Source: Herbidospora sakaeratensis (GTDB taxonomy: Bacteria > Actinomycetota > Actinomycetes > Streptosporangiales > Streptosporangiaceae). Taken from it: a stretch of 64,000 bases of DNA. A program made the translations under genes and the position numbers. The DNA is taken from contig NZ_BBXC01000015.1 of the NCBI RefSeq assembly GCF_001570525.1, positions 62,001 to 126,000 of the forward strand. Direction: 5' to 3'. Shown in pieces: positions 1 through 8,636 of this stretch. Each line of letters starts with the position of its first letter. Positions within the stretch are counted from its first letter, which is position 1. Under the pieces are notes generated by a model. The model saw only the letters and a program-made list of their open reading frames with translations. It made no database searches and was not told where the DNA came from.

Positions 1-1
1 G

Positions 2-610
2 GGCCTGCACTCCCGGGTGCTGCCCATCGCCGACACCGTCGCCGCCTTCGAGAAGGAGGTCGAGCTGACGGGCCTGGCGGCCGAGAACCTCCAGGCCCGG
101 GTCCGCGGCATGTTCCTCATGTCACTGTCGAACCAGCACGGCCACCTGGTCCTGACCACGGGCAACAAGAGCGAACTGGCAGCCGGCTACTCGACCCTCT
201 ACGGCGACTCGGCGGGCGGCTTCGCGCCGATCAAGGACGTGCCCAAGACCCTGGTCTGGGAGTTGTCCCGGTGGCGCAACACCCAGTCCGACCCGCCCCC
301 GATCCCGGAGAACTCGATCACCAAGGAGCCCAGCGCCGAACTGCGGCCCGACCAGCGCGACACCGACTCCCTGCCGCCCTACGAGGTGCTCGACCGGCTG
401 CTCGACGACTACGTCGAGAAGGACATGGGCCGCGACGCGCTGATCGCGGCGGGCCACGACCCGGAGCTGGTGCTGCGCATCATCCGGCTGGTCGACTTCG
501 CCGAGTACAAGCGGCGGCAGTACCCGCCGGGCCCCAAGATCAGCCCGAAGAACTTCGGCCGCGACCGCCGCCTGCCGATCACCAGCAAGTGGCGCGAGAT
601 GCCGTCATAG
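2..610 (+). CDS. nadE: Glutamine-dependent NAD+ synthetase, C-terminal part (cut by window start)
   Basis: This is the 3' end of an NAD+ synthetase gene, open from base 2 in frame, with the 5' end outside the window. The enzyme amidates nicotinic acid adenine dinucleotide in the cytoplasm, the last step of NAD+ synthesis. The visible 202 residues are the end of the synthetase (ATP pyrophosphatase) domain: the run ENLQARVRGMFLMSLSN, the TTGNKSELAAGYSTLYGD block and GGFAPIKDVPKT are typical of the family, followed by the C-terminal KRRQYPPGPKISPKNFGRDRR tail. The upstream glutaminase domain and P-loop are not visible, so dependence on glutamine is inferred from family resemblance. The stop overlaps the end of the convergent 2TM-protein gene by six bases. 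Confidence 0.95.
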   Translation, partial: GLHSRVLPIADTVAAFEKEVELTGLAAENLQARVRGMFLMSLSNQHGHLVLTTGNKSELAAGYSTLYGDSAGGFAPIKDVPKTLVWELSRWRNTQSDPPPIPENSITKEPSAELRPDQRDTDSLPPYEVLDRLLDDYVEKDMGRDALIAAGHDPELVLRIIRLVDFAEYKRRQYPPGPKISPKNFGRDRRLPITSKWREMPS

Positions 611-817
611 CGACTTCGCCCTGGGCGGTGACACCACCGCCCAGTAATGGAAGCCGAGCCCGATGCCCCAGAACACGATCGACCACATGGGCCAGAAGAA
701 GTGGTCGGAGTCGTAGAGCCGCCAGACGATGACCTGGGCGAGGTTCGACAACACGTAGAACAGCAGGTGGAGCCGCAGGCCCCATTTCCGGCCGCTTTCG
801 CTCATGGCGCTTTTCAT
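605..817 (-). CDS. Small 2TM-domain membrane protein
   Basis: This 70-residue protein has two hydrophobic segments, roughly residues 14-35 (LRLHLLFYVLSNLAQVIVW) and 41-62 (FWPMWSIVFWGIGLGFHYWAV), separated by a short loop with acidic residues. The pattern RLHLLFYV...W...WPMWSIVFWGIGLGFH matches the '2TM domain' family often found alone or attached to histidine kinases in actinobacteria. Its function is unknown. A second in-frame ATG lies four codons downstream and is a possible start. The gene is convergent with the NAD synthetase gene and overlaps its stop codon. Confidence 0.7.
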   Translation of the reverse strand: MKSAMSESGRKWGLRLHLLFYVLSNLAQVIVWRLYDSDHFFWPMWSIVFWGIGLGFHYWAVVSPPRAKSL

Positions 818-929
818 ACCGGCACGCTAGGTCGGCGGAGTTGACGGCCAGTGAATCGCGCGTCCAGTGGCCGTCAAGTGCGTCCGCCGTTCAATGGGTG
901 GCGAAATCCCCCGTTGAAAGGTGCATTCG

Positions 930-1721
930 ATGATGACTCGCCGAGCGATATTGGCCGGATCCGCTATCGTGGCGGCCGGCGCCATGGTGGGAGCGGCCGA
1001 GGCGCAGGCCCGGCCGCGGCCCAGGCCCAAGCCCACGGTGGTGCTCGTGCACGGCGCGTTCGCCGACGCCTCCGGCTGGAACGACGTGGCCGCCAAGCTG
1101 ATCCGCGACGGCTATCCGGTCATCGCGCCGGCCAACCCGCTGCGATCGGTGTCGTCCGACGCCGCCTACCTGGCCAGTGTGCTCGCCACGATCGGCGGCC
1201 CGATCGTGGTGGCGGCGCACTCCTACGGCGGCATCGTCGCCACCAACGCCGCCGAGGGCAACCCGAACGTGAAGGCGCTGGTGTACGTCGCCGCGTTCGC
1301 CCCCGACAAGGACGAGTCCCTGATCGATCTGCAGAGCAGGTTCCCGGGCACCCGGCTTGACGAGTCGGCGCTGGACATCCGCCCCTACGGGGAGCAGCTC
1401 CTCGACGCGTACATCAAGAAGGAGGTCTTCCACGACGTCTTCGCCGGCGACCTGCCCCGGTCGGCCACGAGCCTGATGCAGGCGAGCCAGCGCCCCGCCG
1501 ACCTGCGCGCCCTCGGGGAGAAGTCGGGCGCCCCGGCCTGGCGGACCATCCCCTCCTACTATCTGGTCGCCAAGAACGACCAGGTGCTGCCCGCCGCCAC
1601 GCAGCGGTTCATGGCGCAGCGGGCCGGGTCGCAGATCCGCGAGGTCGCCTCCTCGCACGTCGCGATGATCTCCCAGCCGTCCGCGACGGCCGACCTCATC
1701 CGGCGCGCCGCCGACCGCTGA
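930..1721 (+). CDS. Exported alpha/beta-fold hydrolase
   Basis: This 263-residue hydrolase starts with a twin-arginine-like leader, TRRAILAGSAIVAAGA, followed by an Ala-rich cleavage region and a basic/proline stretch, so export through Tat is likely. The mature part is a compact alpha/beta hydrolase: VVLVHGAFADASGW near the oxyanion loop, nucleophile Ser in AHSYGG, acidic residue in AKNDQVLP, and His in SSHVAMIS. The arrangement resembles esterases often annotated as salicylate-esterase or AB hydrolase superfamily members; the substrate cannot be read from sequence. I prefer the ATG at 930 over the GTG at 921 because GAAAGG lies about ten bases upstream of it. A TTG/GTG alternative would only lengthen the leader by three residues. 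Confidence 0.85.
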   Translation: MMTRRAILAGSAIVAAGAMVGAAEAQARPRPRPKPTVVLVHGAFADASGWNDVAAKLIRDGYPVIAPANPLRSVSSDAAYLASVLATIGGPIVVAAHSYGGIVATNAAEGNPNVKALVYVAAFAPDKDESLIDLQSRFPGTRLDESALDIRPYGEQLLDAYIKKEVFHDVFAGDLPRSATSLMQASQRPADLRALGEKSGAPAWRTIPSYYLVAKNDQVLPAATQRFMAQRAGSQIREVASSHVAMISQPSATADLIRRAADR

Positions 1722-1806
1722 CGCGAAGGGGCCAGGGTCGGGCCCCGGCCCGCGCGGCGGAAGGTCCGGGGTGAACAGATCCCCTGGTCGCGGCCACACT
1801 GACGGC

Positions 1807-2311
1807 ATGCGCCGACCCTTGTCACGCGCGGCCGTGGCCGTCGTCGCCACGGCGGCCTCCTGCCGGCCGGTCCCGCCTCGGCGGGGGTGTGGCGGCTCAC
1901 CGACGGGTTCGAGCCGTCGACGAACCCGGAGTCCCGGTGGTCGTTCACCGAGGAGGGCGGCCCGAGTACACCAGTTCGACGGTCACGCCGCGCCCCGGGA
2001 GCGGCCTGGCCCGGATCGAGGCGTACTCGGGCGGGGACCGGTGCGCGATCGGGCGCACCATCCGGCTCTCGCCGGTGACCGCCCACCCGGGGGCGCCCCG
2101 GCCGCGTCTGGACGGACCTGTGGGGTGAGTTCGCCCAGTTCAACCTTGAGGTGATCGACCCGACTGGGTGCACGGCCGGGAGCAGCGGGCGGTGAGCTGG
2201 ACGGCCCGCCTCGTCGACGTCGTGCTGCGGCTGACCGTCGTGCAGCGTCAGGAATACCGGCGCTCAGCGCTGGTCGACCTCGACGACGTCGTGCCGCTGT
2301 GCGCGTACTGA
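1807..2311 (+). pseudogene. Decayed gene for a secreted protein (at least four frameshifts)
   Basis: A coherent protein can be followed only by switching reading frame. It begins with a signal-peptide-like MRRPLSRAAVAVVATAA, then SAGVWRLTDGFEPSTNPESR in a second frame, PEYTSSTV...RIEAYSGGDRCAIGRTIRLSP in a third, RVWTDLWGEFAQFNLEVID in the second again, and REQRAVSWTARLVDVV...LDDVVPLCAY ending at the TGA at 2309-2311. Each piece reads like normal protein while the alternatives read as Arg/Pro-rich shadow. The family is not recognised. Neighbouring genes are intact, so real decay is more likely than sequencing error, although the latter cannot be excluded here. Confidence 0.55.
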
Positions 2312-2447
2312 CGTGTAACTTTCACGGGCCACCCGACCGGCCGGGCTGTCCACCCGGCCGATCTCGCCGCCGCCCCGGCGGCGCGTTGACGCCGGATCCG
2401 GCGGGCGGATACTCGCCGGTACACCCCCAGGGGACCCCGGCCGCGAA

Positions 2448-2461
2448 TGTTAGCGATAACA
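2448..2461. promoter_or_regulatory. LacI-type operator upstream of the GH43-like gene
   Basis: TGTTAGCGATAACA has perfect outer arms (TGTTA/TAACA) around a central CG, the classic layout of a LacI-family operator. It lies 22 bases before the preferred GTG start of the glycosidase gene, a position where a repressor would block transcription. Actinobacterial LacI regulators of arabinose/xylose-type genes use similar TGTTAGCG-CTAACA sites; assignment to that regulon is inference. No lacI gene is in the window, so the regulator would act in trans. Confidence 0.6.
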
Positions 2462-2482
2462 CTCGCCAGAAAGGACGCTCCC

Positions 2483-3859
2483 GTGTCCCTCAGCCGCAGG
2501 CAGTTCGGCAAGACCGCCCTCACCACGGCCGCCCTGGCCACCACCGGCGTGGCCGCCTTCCCGCGCGCCGCGTGGGCGGCCAACACCGCCTACGTCTTCG
2601 CCTACTTCACCGAGACCCCCAACCAGTCGGCCTCGAACTACGGCCTGCACCTGGCCGTCAGCCGCGACGGCCTCAACTGGTCGCCCCTCAACCAGAACAA
2701 CCCCGTCGTCACCCCCACCGCCGGCGAGCAGGGGCTGCGCGACCCGCAGGTCTACCGCAAGCTCGACGGCACCTTCGTGGTGATCGCCACCGACCTCAAG
2801 GGCACCAACTTCAGCTCGGTCAGCCAGTATCTGCACGCCTGGGACTCGGTCAACCTGACCGGCTTCACCAACTACCGCCGCCTGCGCATGCACACCACCG
2901 GCGGCCACACCTGGGCCCCGACCGTCTTCCGCGACAACTCACGCGGCCAGTACGGCATCGTCTACTCGTTCAACACCGGCGGACGCGACGTCTTCGCGGT
3001 CAACTACACCAGTGACTTCCAGACGGTCGGCGCGCAGCAGACGTTCTTCAGCCCGAGCTTCAACGTGCTCGACGGCGACATCGTCGTCGACGGCTCGACG
3101 ACGTACCTCTACTACAAGAACCTCAACGACGGGCTGCTCTACGGCGCGCGCTCGTCGACCGGGCAGCCGAACAGCTTCACGACCTACACGAGCGGCCTGC
3201 GCCAGGGCAACTCCATCGAGGCCCCGCTGCTGCTGAAGACCAACGAGGGCGGCTGGCGGCTCTGGGGCGACTCCTTCAGCCCGGTCAACAACGACTACTA
3301 CCTGTGGACGTCGTCGAACATCGGCGGCAACTCCTGGGCCGTCGCCGGCCAGCGCGACTACACCCCGCCGCTGAACTCCAAGCACGGCTCGATCGCCGGC
3401 ATCACCGACGCGGAATACAACGCGCTGGTCTCCCGGTGGGGGCTGCCGAACTGGGTGCGGCTCAAGTCGTACAACTTCCCCGACCGCTTCGTCCGGCACG
3501 CCAACCTGGTCGGGCGCATCGACGCCTACCCGTTCGACCCGCACCAGGACCAGCTGTGGCGCATGGTGGCCGGGCTGGCCGACTCGGCGGGGGTGTCGTT
3601 CGAGTCGGTGAACCGGCCCGGCAGCTACCTGCGCCACTGGGACTACGCGATGAGGCTCGACCCCAACGACGGCTCGGCCGTCTTCCGGGCCGACGCCACC
3701 TTCTATCGGGTGGCCGGGCTGGCCGACGGCAACTGGTCGTCGTTCCGGTCGTACAACTTCCCGACGCGGTACCTGCGGCACTACGACTACCTGCTGCGCG
3801 TCGACCCGATCAGCACGGCGACCGAGCGTCAGGACGCCACCTTCCGGGTGACGTCGTAG
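2483..3859 (+). CDS. Tat-exported GH43-like glycosidase with C-terminal AbfB (CBM42) domain
   Basis: This 458-residue secreted protein probably degrades arabinose-containing plant polysaccharide. A Tat leader (SRRQFGKTALTTAALATTGVAAF, cut after AWA) is followed by a five-bladed-propeller-like GH43-type region of about 290 residues, with AVSRDGLNWSPL, GLRDPQVYRKLDGTFVVIATD and HTWAPTVFRD motifs. A C-terminal AbfB/CBM42 beta-trefoil of about 135 residues has repeats built on RLKSYNFPDRFVRH, GSYLRHWDYAMRLD and FRSYNFPTRYLRHYDY. The GTG at 2483 is preferred because AGAAAGGA sits seven bases upstream and the operator at 2448-2461 would otherwise lie inside the coding region; the ATG at 2447 is the rejected longer start. 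Arabinofuranosidase activity is inferred, and the catalytic triad was not verified. Confidence 0.8.
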   Translation: MSLSRRQFGKTALTTAALATTGVAAFPRAAWAANTAYVFAYFTETPNQSASNYGLHLAVSRDGLNWSPLNQNNPVVTPTAGEQGLRDPQVYRKLDGTFVVIATDLKGTNFSSVSQYLHAWDSVNLTGFTNYRRLRMHTTGGHTWAPTVFRDNSRGQYGIVYSFNTGGRDVFAVNYTSDFQTVGAQQTFFSPSFNVLDGDIVVDGSTTYLYYKNLNDGLLYGARSSTGQPNSFTTYTSGLRQGNSIEAPLLLKTNEGGWRLWGDSFSPVNNDYYLWTSSNIGGNSWAVAGQRDYTPPLNSKHGSIAGITDAEYNALVSRWGLPNWVRLKSYNFPDRFVRHANLVGRIDAYPFDPHQDQLWRMVAGLADSAGVSFESVNRPGSYLRHWDYAMRLDPNDGSAVFRADATFYRVAGLADGNWSSFRSYNFPTRYLRHYDYLLRVDPISTATERQDATFRVTS

Positions 3860-4452
3860 CGGAAGCCGCGCAGCGCCTCGTCGACCAGCCGCGCGGGGAG
3901 GTCGTCGGGCACCGGGTAGCCCGGGCCCGACATCTTCGTGTGGAAGAGCATCGCCCCGACCAGCATCGACATCGCCACCTCGACGTCGAGGTCGGGGCGC
4001 AGCTCGCCGGCGGCCACGCCGCGCCGCAGGACCTGCCGGAAGGCCTCGCGGCGCGGCTCGATGACGAGTTCGCGGAACCGGCGGTAGAGGTCGGGGAACC
4101 GGTCGGCCTCGTTGAGCGCGATGTTGGTGATGCAGCGGTTCCGCAGCTCGCTCGACTCCGACCGCATGACCTCGAGGTAGCCGATCAGGTCGGCCCGCAC
4201 GTCGGCGCCGCCCGGCTCCGGCATGGGCAGCCGGAGCGTGGCCAGCGAATCGACCACCAGGTCTTCCTTGTTCGCCCAGCGCCGGTAGATCGTCGTCTTG
4301 CCGACCCCGGCGCGGTTGGCGACCGCCTCGATCGACAACTCGGACACCGTGACGCCCTCGCCGATCATGTCGAGGGTGGCGTCGACGATCGCCTTCTCGG
4401 CGCGCTCACTGCGGGGACGCCCCCGCCCCGCGGATTCCTGAATGGTCGTCAT
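3829..4452 (-). CDS. TetR-family transcriptional regulator
   Basis: This 207-residue regulator has the TetR N-terminal DNA-binding domain at about residues 15-65: AIVDATLDMIGEGVTVSELSI then the helix-turn-helix core VANRAGVGKTTIYRRWANKEDLV. The C-terminal half is a variable helical ligand-binding domain of the TetR_C_16/AcrR sort. It is encoded nine bases downstream of the DHA2-type exporter gene and in the same direction, so the two are probably cotranscribed and the regulator likely represses them through the palindrome at 6034-6064. Its 3' end overlaps the end of the convergent glycosidase gene by 31 bases. Confidence 0.9.
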   Translation of the reverse strand: MTTIQESAGRGRPRSERAEKAIVDATLDMIGEGVTVSELSIEAVANRAGVGKTTIYRRWANKEDLVVDSLATLRLPMPEPGGADVRADLIGYLEVMRSESSELRNRCITNIALNEADRFPDLYRRFRELVIEPRREAFRQVLRRGVAAGELRPDLDVEVAMSMLVGAMLFHTKMSGPGYPVPDDLPARLVDEALRGFRYDVTRKVAS

Positions 4453-4461
4453 GGCAGTCTT

Positions 4462-6018
4462 CTATCCTACGGCGCTTTCGGCCTTCACAAGGTCCGGGAC
4501 GACCGTGGGCGCCGACTTACCGGGCATCCAGCGGGCCACCACGAAGACGCCGATCAGGGTCATCAGCGCGGCCCCGCCCGACGCCCAGTGGACGCCCGTG
4601 ACGAACGCCTCGTTGGCGGCGTGCAGCAGCGAGGTCCCCTGCGGGCCGAGGGCCGAGGCGACCCCCGCCGCGCCGGCGATCGACTCCTGGGCCACGTGGC
4701 CCACGTCGCCGGGGAGCGCGGCGGCCACGCCCTCCATGTCGTTGCGGTAGCTGGCCGACAGGATCGCGCCCAGCACCGCGATGCCGAGGCACGAGCCGAC
4801 CTGGCGGAACACGTTGCTCATCGAGGAGCCGACGCCGGCCTTCTCACGCGGCAGCGCGTTCATGATCGCCGTGGTGGCGGGCGGCAGGATGTTGGCCATC
4901 GCCCCGCCCTGGACGAAGCCCAGCACGAGCAGGATCCAGATGGGGGTGTCGACGCCGACGAAGACGTACGCGCCCAGCACCAGCGTGATCACGCTCATCG
5001 CGACGGTGCCGACGAGCTTGGCGCCGTACCGCTCGACCATGGCCGCGCTGCGCGGGGAGAACAGCAGCTGCCCGGCCGCGAAGGGCAACACGAGCGCGCC
5101 CGACTGGAGCGGGGAGTAGCCGCGCACGATCTGCCAGTAGAAGGCCATGAAGAACATCACGCCGATGGCCGAGAAGAAGGTCAGGCCGACGGTGGTGATG
5201 GCGGTGGAGAACGCCGGGTTGCGGAAGTGGCGGACGTCGAAGGCCGGGTGGTCGGTGCGGTACTCGTACCAGACGAACCCCGCGAGGATCGCCACGCCGA
5301 CCGCGACCGGCACGATGACGGTCACGTCAGCGACGGTGCCGAGGTCGCTGATCCGGACGATGCCGTACACGAGCGAGATCAGGCCGAGGATCGACAGGAC
5401 CACGCCGATCGGGTCGAGCTTCGCCTTGTGCGGGTCCTTCGAGTCGGGCACCAGGATCGCGTTGAGGACCAGCCCGATCAGCACGATCGGCACGTTGACC
5501 AGGAAGACCGAACCCCACCAGAAGTGCTCCAGGAGCAGACCGCCGGTGATGGGGCCGATCGCGACGGCGATGCCGACCCCGGCCGCCCAGATGCCGATGG
5601 CCCGGCCGCGCTCGTGGAAGGGGAAGACGTTGGAGATGATCGCCAGCGTGGCCGGCATGATCGCCGCGCCCCCGATGCCCATCAGGGCCCTGGCGGCGAT
5701 CAGCTGGTTGGGGTCCTGCGCGTACCCGCTGGCCACCGAGGCCAGCAGGAAGACGACCATGCCCGCCATCAGCATGCGCTTGCGGCCGAGCCGGTCGCCC
5801 AGCACGCCGAAGGTGAACAACAGGCCGGCGAACGCCAGGGTGTAGGAGTTCATGGCCCATTCGAGTTCGCTCTGGGTGGCGCCCAGTCCGTGAACGGGAT
5901 CGGCGATCGTCTTGATCGCCACGTTCAGGATCGTCTGGTCGAGCACCACCGCGAGCAGCGAGAACACCATCACGCCGAGGATCTGCCAGCGGCGCGGGTG
6001 TCCCGAGTGTGCATCCAC
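4462..6018 (-). CDS. DHA2-family drug/proton antiporter (EmrB/QacA type)
   Basis: This 518-residue membrane protein has the 14-helix layout of DHA2 major facilitators. Helix 1 carries LAVVLDQTILNVAIKTIA (motif D1, LDxTIVNVALP-like), the helix 2-3 loop has GDRLGRKRMLMAG (motif A), and helix 5 has the antiporter motif GIWAAGVGIAVAIGPITGGLL (motif C). Such proteins export drugs or lipophilic compounds using the proton gradient. The start is a GTG at 6016-6018 with a G-run just upstream. It heads a two-gene transcript with the TetR gene and is preceded by a perfect 12-bp-arm palindrome. The substrate is unknown. Confidence 0.9.
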   Translation of the reverse strand: MDAHSGHPRRWQILGVMVFSLLAVVLDQTILNVAIKTIADPVHGLGATQSELEWAMNSYTLAFAGLLFTFGVLGDRLGRKRMLMAGMVVFLLASVASGYAQDPNQLIAARALMGIGGAAIMPATLAIISNVFPFHERGRAIGIWAAGVGIAVAIGPITGGLLLEHFWWGSVFLVNVPIVLIGLVLNAILVPDSKDPHKAKLDPIGVVLSILGLISLVYGIVRISDLGTVADVTVIVPVAVGVAILAGFVWYEYRTDHPAFDVRHFRNPAFSTAITTVGLTFFSAIGVMFFMAFYWQIVRGYSPLQSGALVLPFAAGQLLFSPRSAAMVERYGAKLVGTVAMSVITLVLGAYVFVGVDTPIWILLVLGFVQGGAMANILPPATTAIMNALPREKAGVGSSMSNVFRQVGSCLGIAVLGAILSASYRNDMEGVAAALPGDVGHVAQESIAGAAGVASALGPQGTSLLHAANEAFVTGVHWASGGAALMTLIGVFVVARWMPGKSAPTVVPDLVKAESAVG

Positions 6019-6033
6019 GGATGCCCCCGATAA

Positions 6034-6064
6034 CTTTCGATACGATGTCGTTTCGTATCGAAAG
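6034..6064. promoter_or_regulatory. TetR operator palindrome
   Basis: CTTTCGATACGA and TCGTATCGAAAG form perfect 12-base inverted arms separated by seven bases, starting 16 bases upstream of the exporter start codon. A further CGATACG half-site occurs about 20 bases beyond it (around 6079-6086). Size, symmetry and position fit the site of the TetR regulator encoded in the same operon. Confidence 0.75.
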
Positions 6065-6108
6065 GTACACCCGGCGAATAACGATACGCAACGGTCTCGT
6101 TTCGAAAA

Positions 6109-7305
6109 CTAGGCGGGCACCTTAACGACTTCCCGCGGCGCGAGCCGCCAGAACGGCACCGCGACCAGCACCAGCGCCAGCCCGATCGCCCCCGCCCCGG
6201 TGAACGCCCAGTTCGGGCCCCACGTGTCGATGATCACACCGGCGACCGGACCGGCGGAGGAGACGCCGATGGTGAGGAACGTCCCGTGCAGGCCCATCGA
6301 TTCCCCGCGCGCGGCGGCGGGCACCGACTTGTTGACGTAGTCGACCGTCGTCGACAACGACGGCGCGCACAGCAGCCCGCCGGGGATCAGCGCCGGGATC
6401 AGCCACCACCAGCCGCCTCCGACGAACCCGACCGGGATGGTCAGCGCGCACAACCCGCCGATCATGACCAGCGGCGAGAACCCGCGCGGCAGCACCCCGT
6501 ACACGAACCCCCCGACCAGCGACGCGAAGCACCACAGGCCGATGACCAGCCCGATCCAGGCGGCGTCGCCGGCCTTCTCCAGGGTGGCCACGATGGCCAG
6601 GTCGGTCGCCGTCAGCACGAACGTCAGCGCCGAGGTCACCCCGAAGATCGTCAGCACCCGCGTGTTCAGCCAGCGCCGCGTCGGCACCTTCTGGTGGGGC
6701 CCCTCGGCCAGTTCCTCGGCCGACCGGGTCGGCGGGTTCAGGAGGAAGAGCCCCAGCCCCGCCAGCGCGAACCCGATGCCGACGGATCGCATGGCCACCG
6801 TGCTCGACAACGTGCTCACCGCCGCCGCGCCGACCGCCGGCCCGATCATGTACGACAACTCGACGGCCATCGAGTCGAGCGCGAACCCCGTCCGGTGCTG
6901 CTCCTTGGGCACCATCGCGGCCACGCACTGCCGGATCAGCCCGAAGACCGGCAACATCAGCAGCCCGCCCACGAAGGCCGCCCCCACCAGCGCCTCATAG
7001 GGCAACGAGGGCGCCACCAGCCAGAACACCAGCTGCACCGCCGACGTCACCGCCACCACAGCCCGCGCCCCGCGCCGGTCGACCACCCGCCCGAGCAGCG
7101 GCGACCCCACCGCTATGCCGACGGTCGACGCCGTGCCCGCGATGCCCGCCTGCGCCCACGAGAGCCCCAGGGTCTGCACGACGTGCAGCGTGATCGTCAG
7201 CCCGGTCGCCGTCGCCGGGATGCGCGTCAGCAGCCCCAGAGCCACCAGAGAGGGAATGCCCGGGAGCCTGAAGAGCCTCCGGTAAGGTTCAATCGCCGTT
7301 TTCAT
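6109..7305 (-). CDS. 12-helix MFS transporter
   Basis: This 398-residue protein has about twelve hydrophobic helices and a long charged central loop (TRSAEELAEGPHQKVPTRRW) between helices 6 and 7, typical of major facilitators. Motif A-like GRVVDRRGARAVVAV lies after helix 2. It resembles the actinobacterial MFS group annotated as multidrug or sugar-efflux transporters; no substrate can be assigned. GGAGG lies nine bases before the ATG, supporting the start. It is encoded upstream of the DHA2 exporter in the same direction, but the operator/promoter between them (6019-6108) suggests a separate transcript. Confidence 0.85.
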   Translation of the reverse strand: MKTAIEPYRRLFRLPGIPSLVALGLLTRIPATATGLTITLHVVQTLGLSWAQAGIAGTASTVGIAVGSPLLGRVVDRRGARAVVAVTSAVQLVFWLVAPSLPYEALVGAAFVGGLLMLPVFGLIRQCVAAMVPKEQHRTGFALDSMAVELSYMIGPAVGAAAVSTLSSTVAMRSVGIGFALAGLGLFLLNPPTRSAEELAEGPHQKVPTRRWLNTRVLTIFGVTSALTFVLTATDLAIVATLEKAGDAAWIGLVIGLWCFASLVGGFVYGVLPRGFSPLVMIGGLCALTIPVGFVGGGWWWLIPALIPGGLLCAPSLSTTVDYVNKSVPAAARGESMGLHGTFLTIGVSSAGPVAGVIIDTWGPNWAFTGAGAIGLALVLVAVPFWRLAPREVVKVPA

Positions 7306-7393
7306 TACTTACAACCTCCGCACGGCATTGTGCCAAGCGGACGGCTTCTGACAGAACCGGATTACGGGTAGTGGGCGGGGTGTTCTATCCCGA

Positions 7394-7415
7394 AGTCGCA
7401 TGCGATGATGCGACT
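7394..7415. promoter_or_regulatory. Inverted repeat in the panB upstream region
   Basis: AGTCGCAT and ATGCGACT are perfect eight-base inverted arms with a six-base spacer (GCGATG), 43 bases upstream of the panB start. It could be an operator or a hairpin in the leader. No regulator can be named. Confidence 0.4.
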
Positions 7416-7458
7416 GTCCGGGGACGCCACAGGGGCGCCACGAGACCAGGAGGTAGCC

Positions 7459-8283
7459 ATGTCCTCTGCACTTTACGGCGGGGCCGCCGGCCGCCGGGTG
7501 ACCGTACGCGACATCCAGGCAGCCAAGTCGAGCGGCGAGAAGTGGCCGATGGTGACGGCCTACGACGCCATGACCGCCCGCGTCTTCGACGAGGCCGGCA
7601 TCCCGGTCATGCTCGTCGGCGACTCGGCCGCGATGGTCGTCTACGGCTACGACTCGACCCTGCCCGTCACGGTCGACGACCTCATCCCGCTGACGGCCGC
7701 CGTGGTCCGGGGCTCGTCCCGCGCGCTCGTCGTCGCCGACCTCCCCTTCGGCTCCTACCAGGCCAGCTCCGCGCAGGCCCTGGAGACCGCCGCCCGCTTC
7801 ATGAAGGAGGCCGGCGCCCACGCGGTCAAGCTCGAAGGCGGCCACCGGGTCCTCCCCCAGGTCGAGGCCCTCGTGTCGGCCGGCATCCCGGTCATGGGCC
7901 ACCTGGGCCTGACCCCCCAGTCGGTCAACGCCTTCGGCGGCTACCGCGTCCAGGGCCGGGGCCAGTCGGGCGACGAACTGATGGCCGACGCCAAGGCGCT
8001 CGAACACGCGGGAGCCTTCTCCCTGGTCCTGGAGTGCGTCCCCACCGACCTGGCCGACCGCGTGACCGCCGCCCTGTCGATCCCCACGATCGGCATCGGC
8101 GCCGGCCCCGGCACCGACGCGCAGGTCCTCGTCTGGCAGGACCTGATGGGCCTGACCGAACGCCCGGCGAAGTTCGTGAAGAAGTACTTCGACCTCCACG
8201 GCGAAATGGACCGCGCCGTCCGCGCCTTCGCCGACGAAGTGAGCTCCGGCGCCTTCCCGGCCAAGGAGCACAGCTACAGCTAA
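7459..8283 (+). CDS. panB: 3-methyl-2-oxobutanoate hydroxymethyltransferase
   Basis: This 274-residue enzyme makes ketopantoate from 2-oxoisovalerate and methylene-tetrahydrofolate, the first committed step of pantothenate and coenzyme A synthesis. The PanB signatures are clear: [26 protein letters not shown] (metal Asp in VGDSAA), [45 protein letters not shown] and [18 protein letters not shown]. The length is usual for the family. The start is the ATG at 7459, six bases after a strong AGGAGGT; a longer in-frame extension to 7405 lacks support. The gene stands alone and is followed by a hairpin terminator candidate. Confidence 0.96.
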   Translation: MSSALYGGAAGRRVTVRDIQAAKSSGEKWPMVTAYDAMTARVFDEAGIPVMLVGDSAAMVVYGYDSTLPVTVDDLIPLTAAVVRGSSRALVVADLPFGSYQASSAQALETAARFMKEAGAHAVKLEGGHRVLPQVEALVSAGIPVMGHLGLTPQSVNAFGGYRVQGRGQSGDELMADAKALEHAGAFSLVLECVPTDLADRVTAALSIPTIGIGAGPGTDAQVLVWQDLMGLTERPAKFVKKYFDLHGEMDRAVRAFADEVSSGAFPAKEHSYS

Positions 8284-8290
8284 CCTCACC

Positions 8291-8330
8291 GGTCACCCCC
8301 GTCGCGACAAGGACTCCGCCGGGGGTGACC
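8291..8330 (+). terminator. Hairpin downstream of panB
   Basis: GGTCACCCCCG (8291-8301) and CGGGGGTGACC (8320-8330) are perfect 11-base inverted arms around an 18-base loop, starting eight bases after the panB stop. There is no T-run, which is usual for terminators in very GC-rich actinomycetes. Confidence 0.6.
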
Positions 8331-8636
8331 GGGAGGTCCCCTTCTTCTCGGTTACGGCTCCGCCGACAGCGGCCCCGCCCCCGCCCGGCCTGGGCGCCGT
8401 CCCCGGCGCCAACCGGCCGCGCCCGGCTCACCGCCGCGACGACGGGCATCCAGCCGAACGACAACGCCCTGAACGCTCGCCGGCCGAAGCCGATGCCCGG
8501 TGATCAGCATCCGAGCCTGGGCACTCCCCCTTGCCCCGGCTCCCCACGGGCAGGCTCTGACAGGCATCGCCCCCACCCTCACCGACCCGGGACGTAGCGC
8601 CCAGCGACAAGGCTTGTGCACTCGCCGGCCGGGCCT

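Noticed and set aside
3304-6033. A 909-codon plus-strand open frame
   Set aside because: It spans the C terminus of the glycosidase gene and runs antisense to the TetR and exporter genes; its translation is His/Asp/Arg/Gly-rich shadow without domains, while the genes in the other frames have clear motifs.
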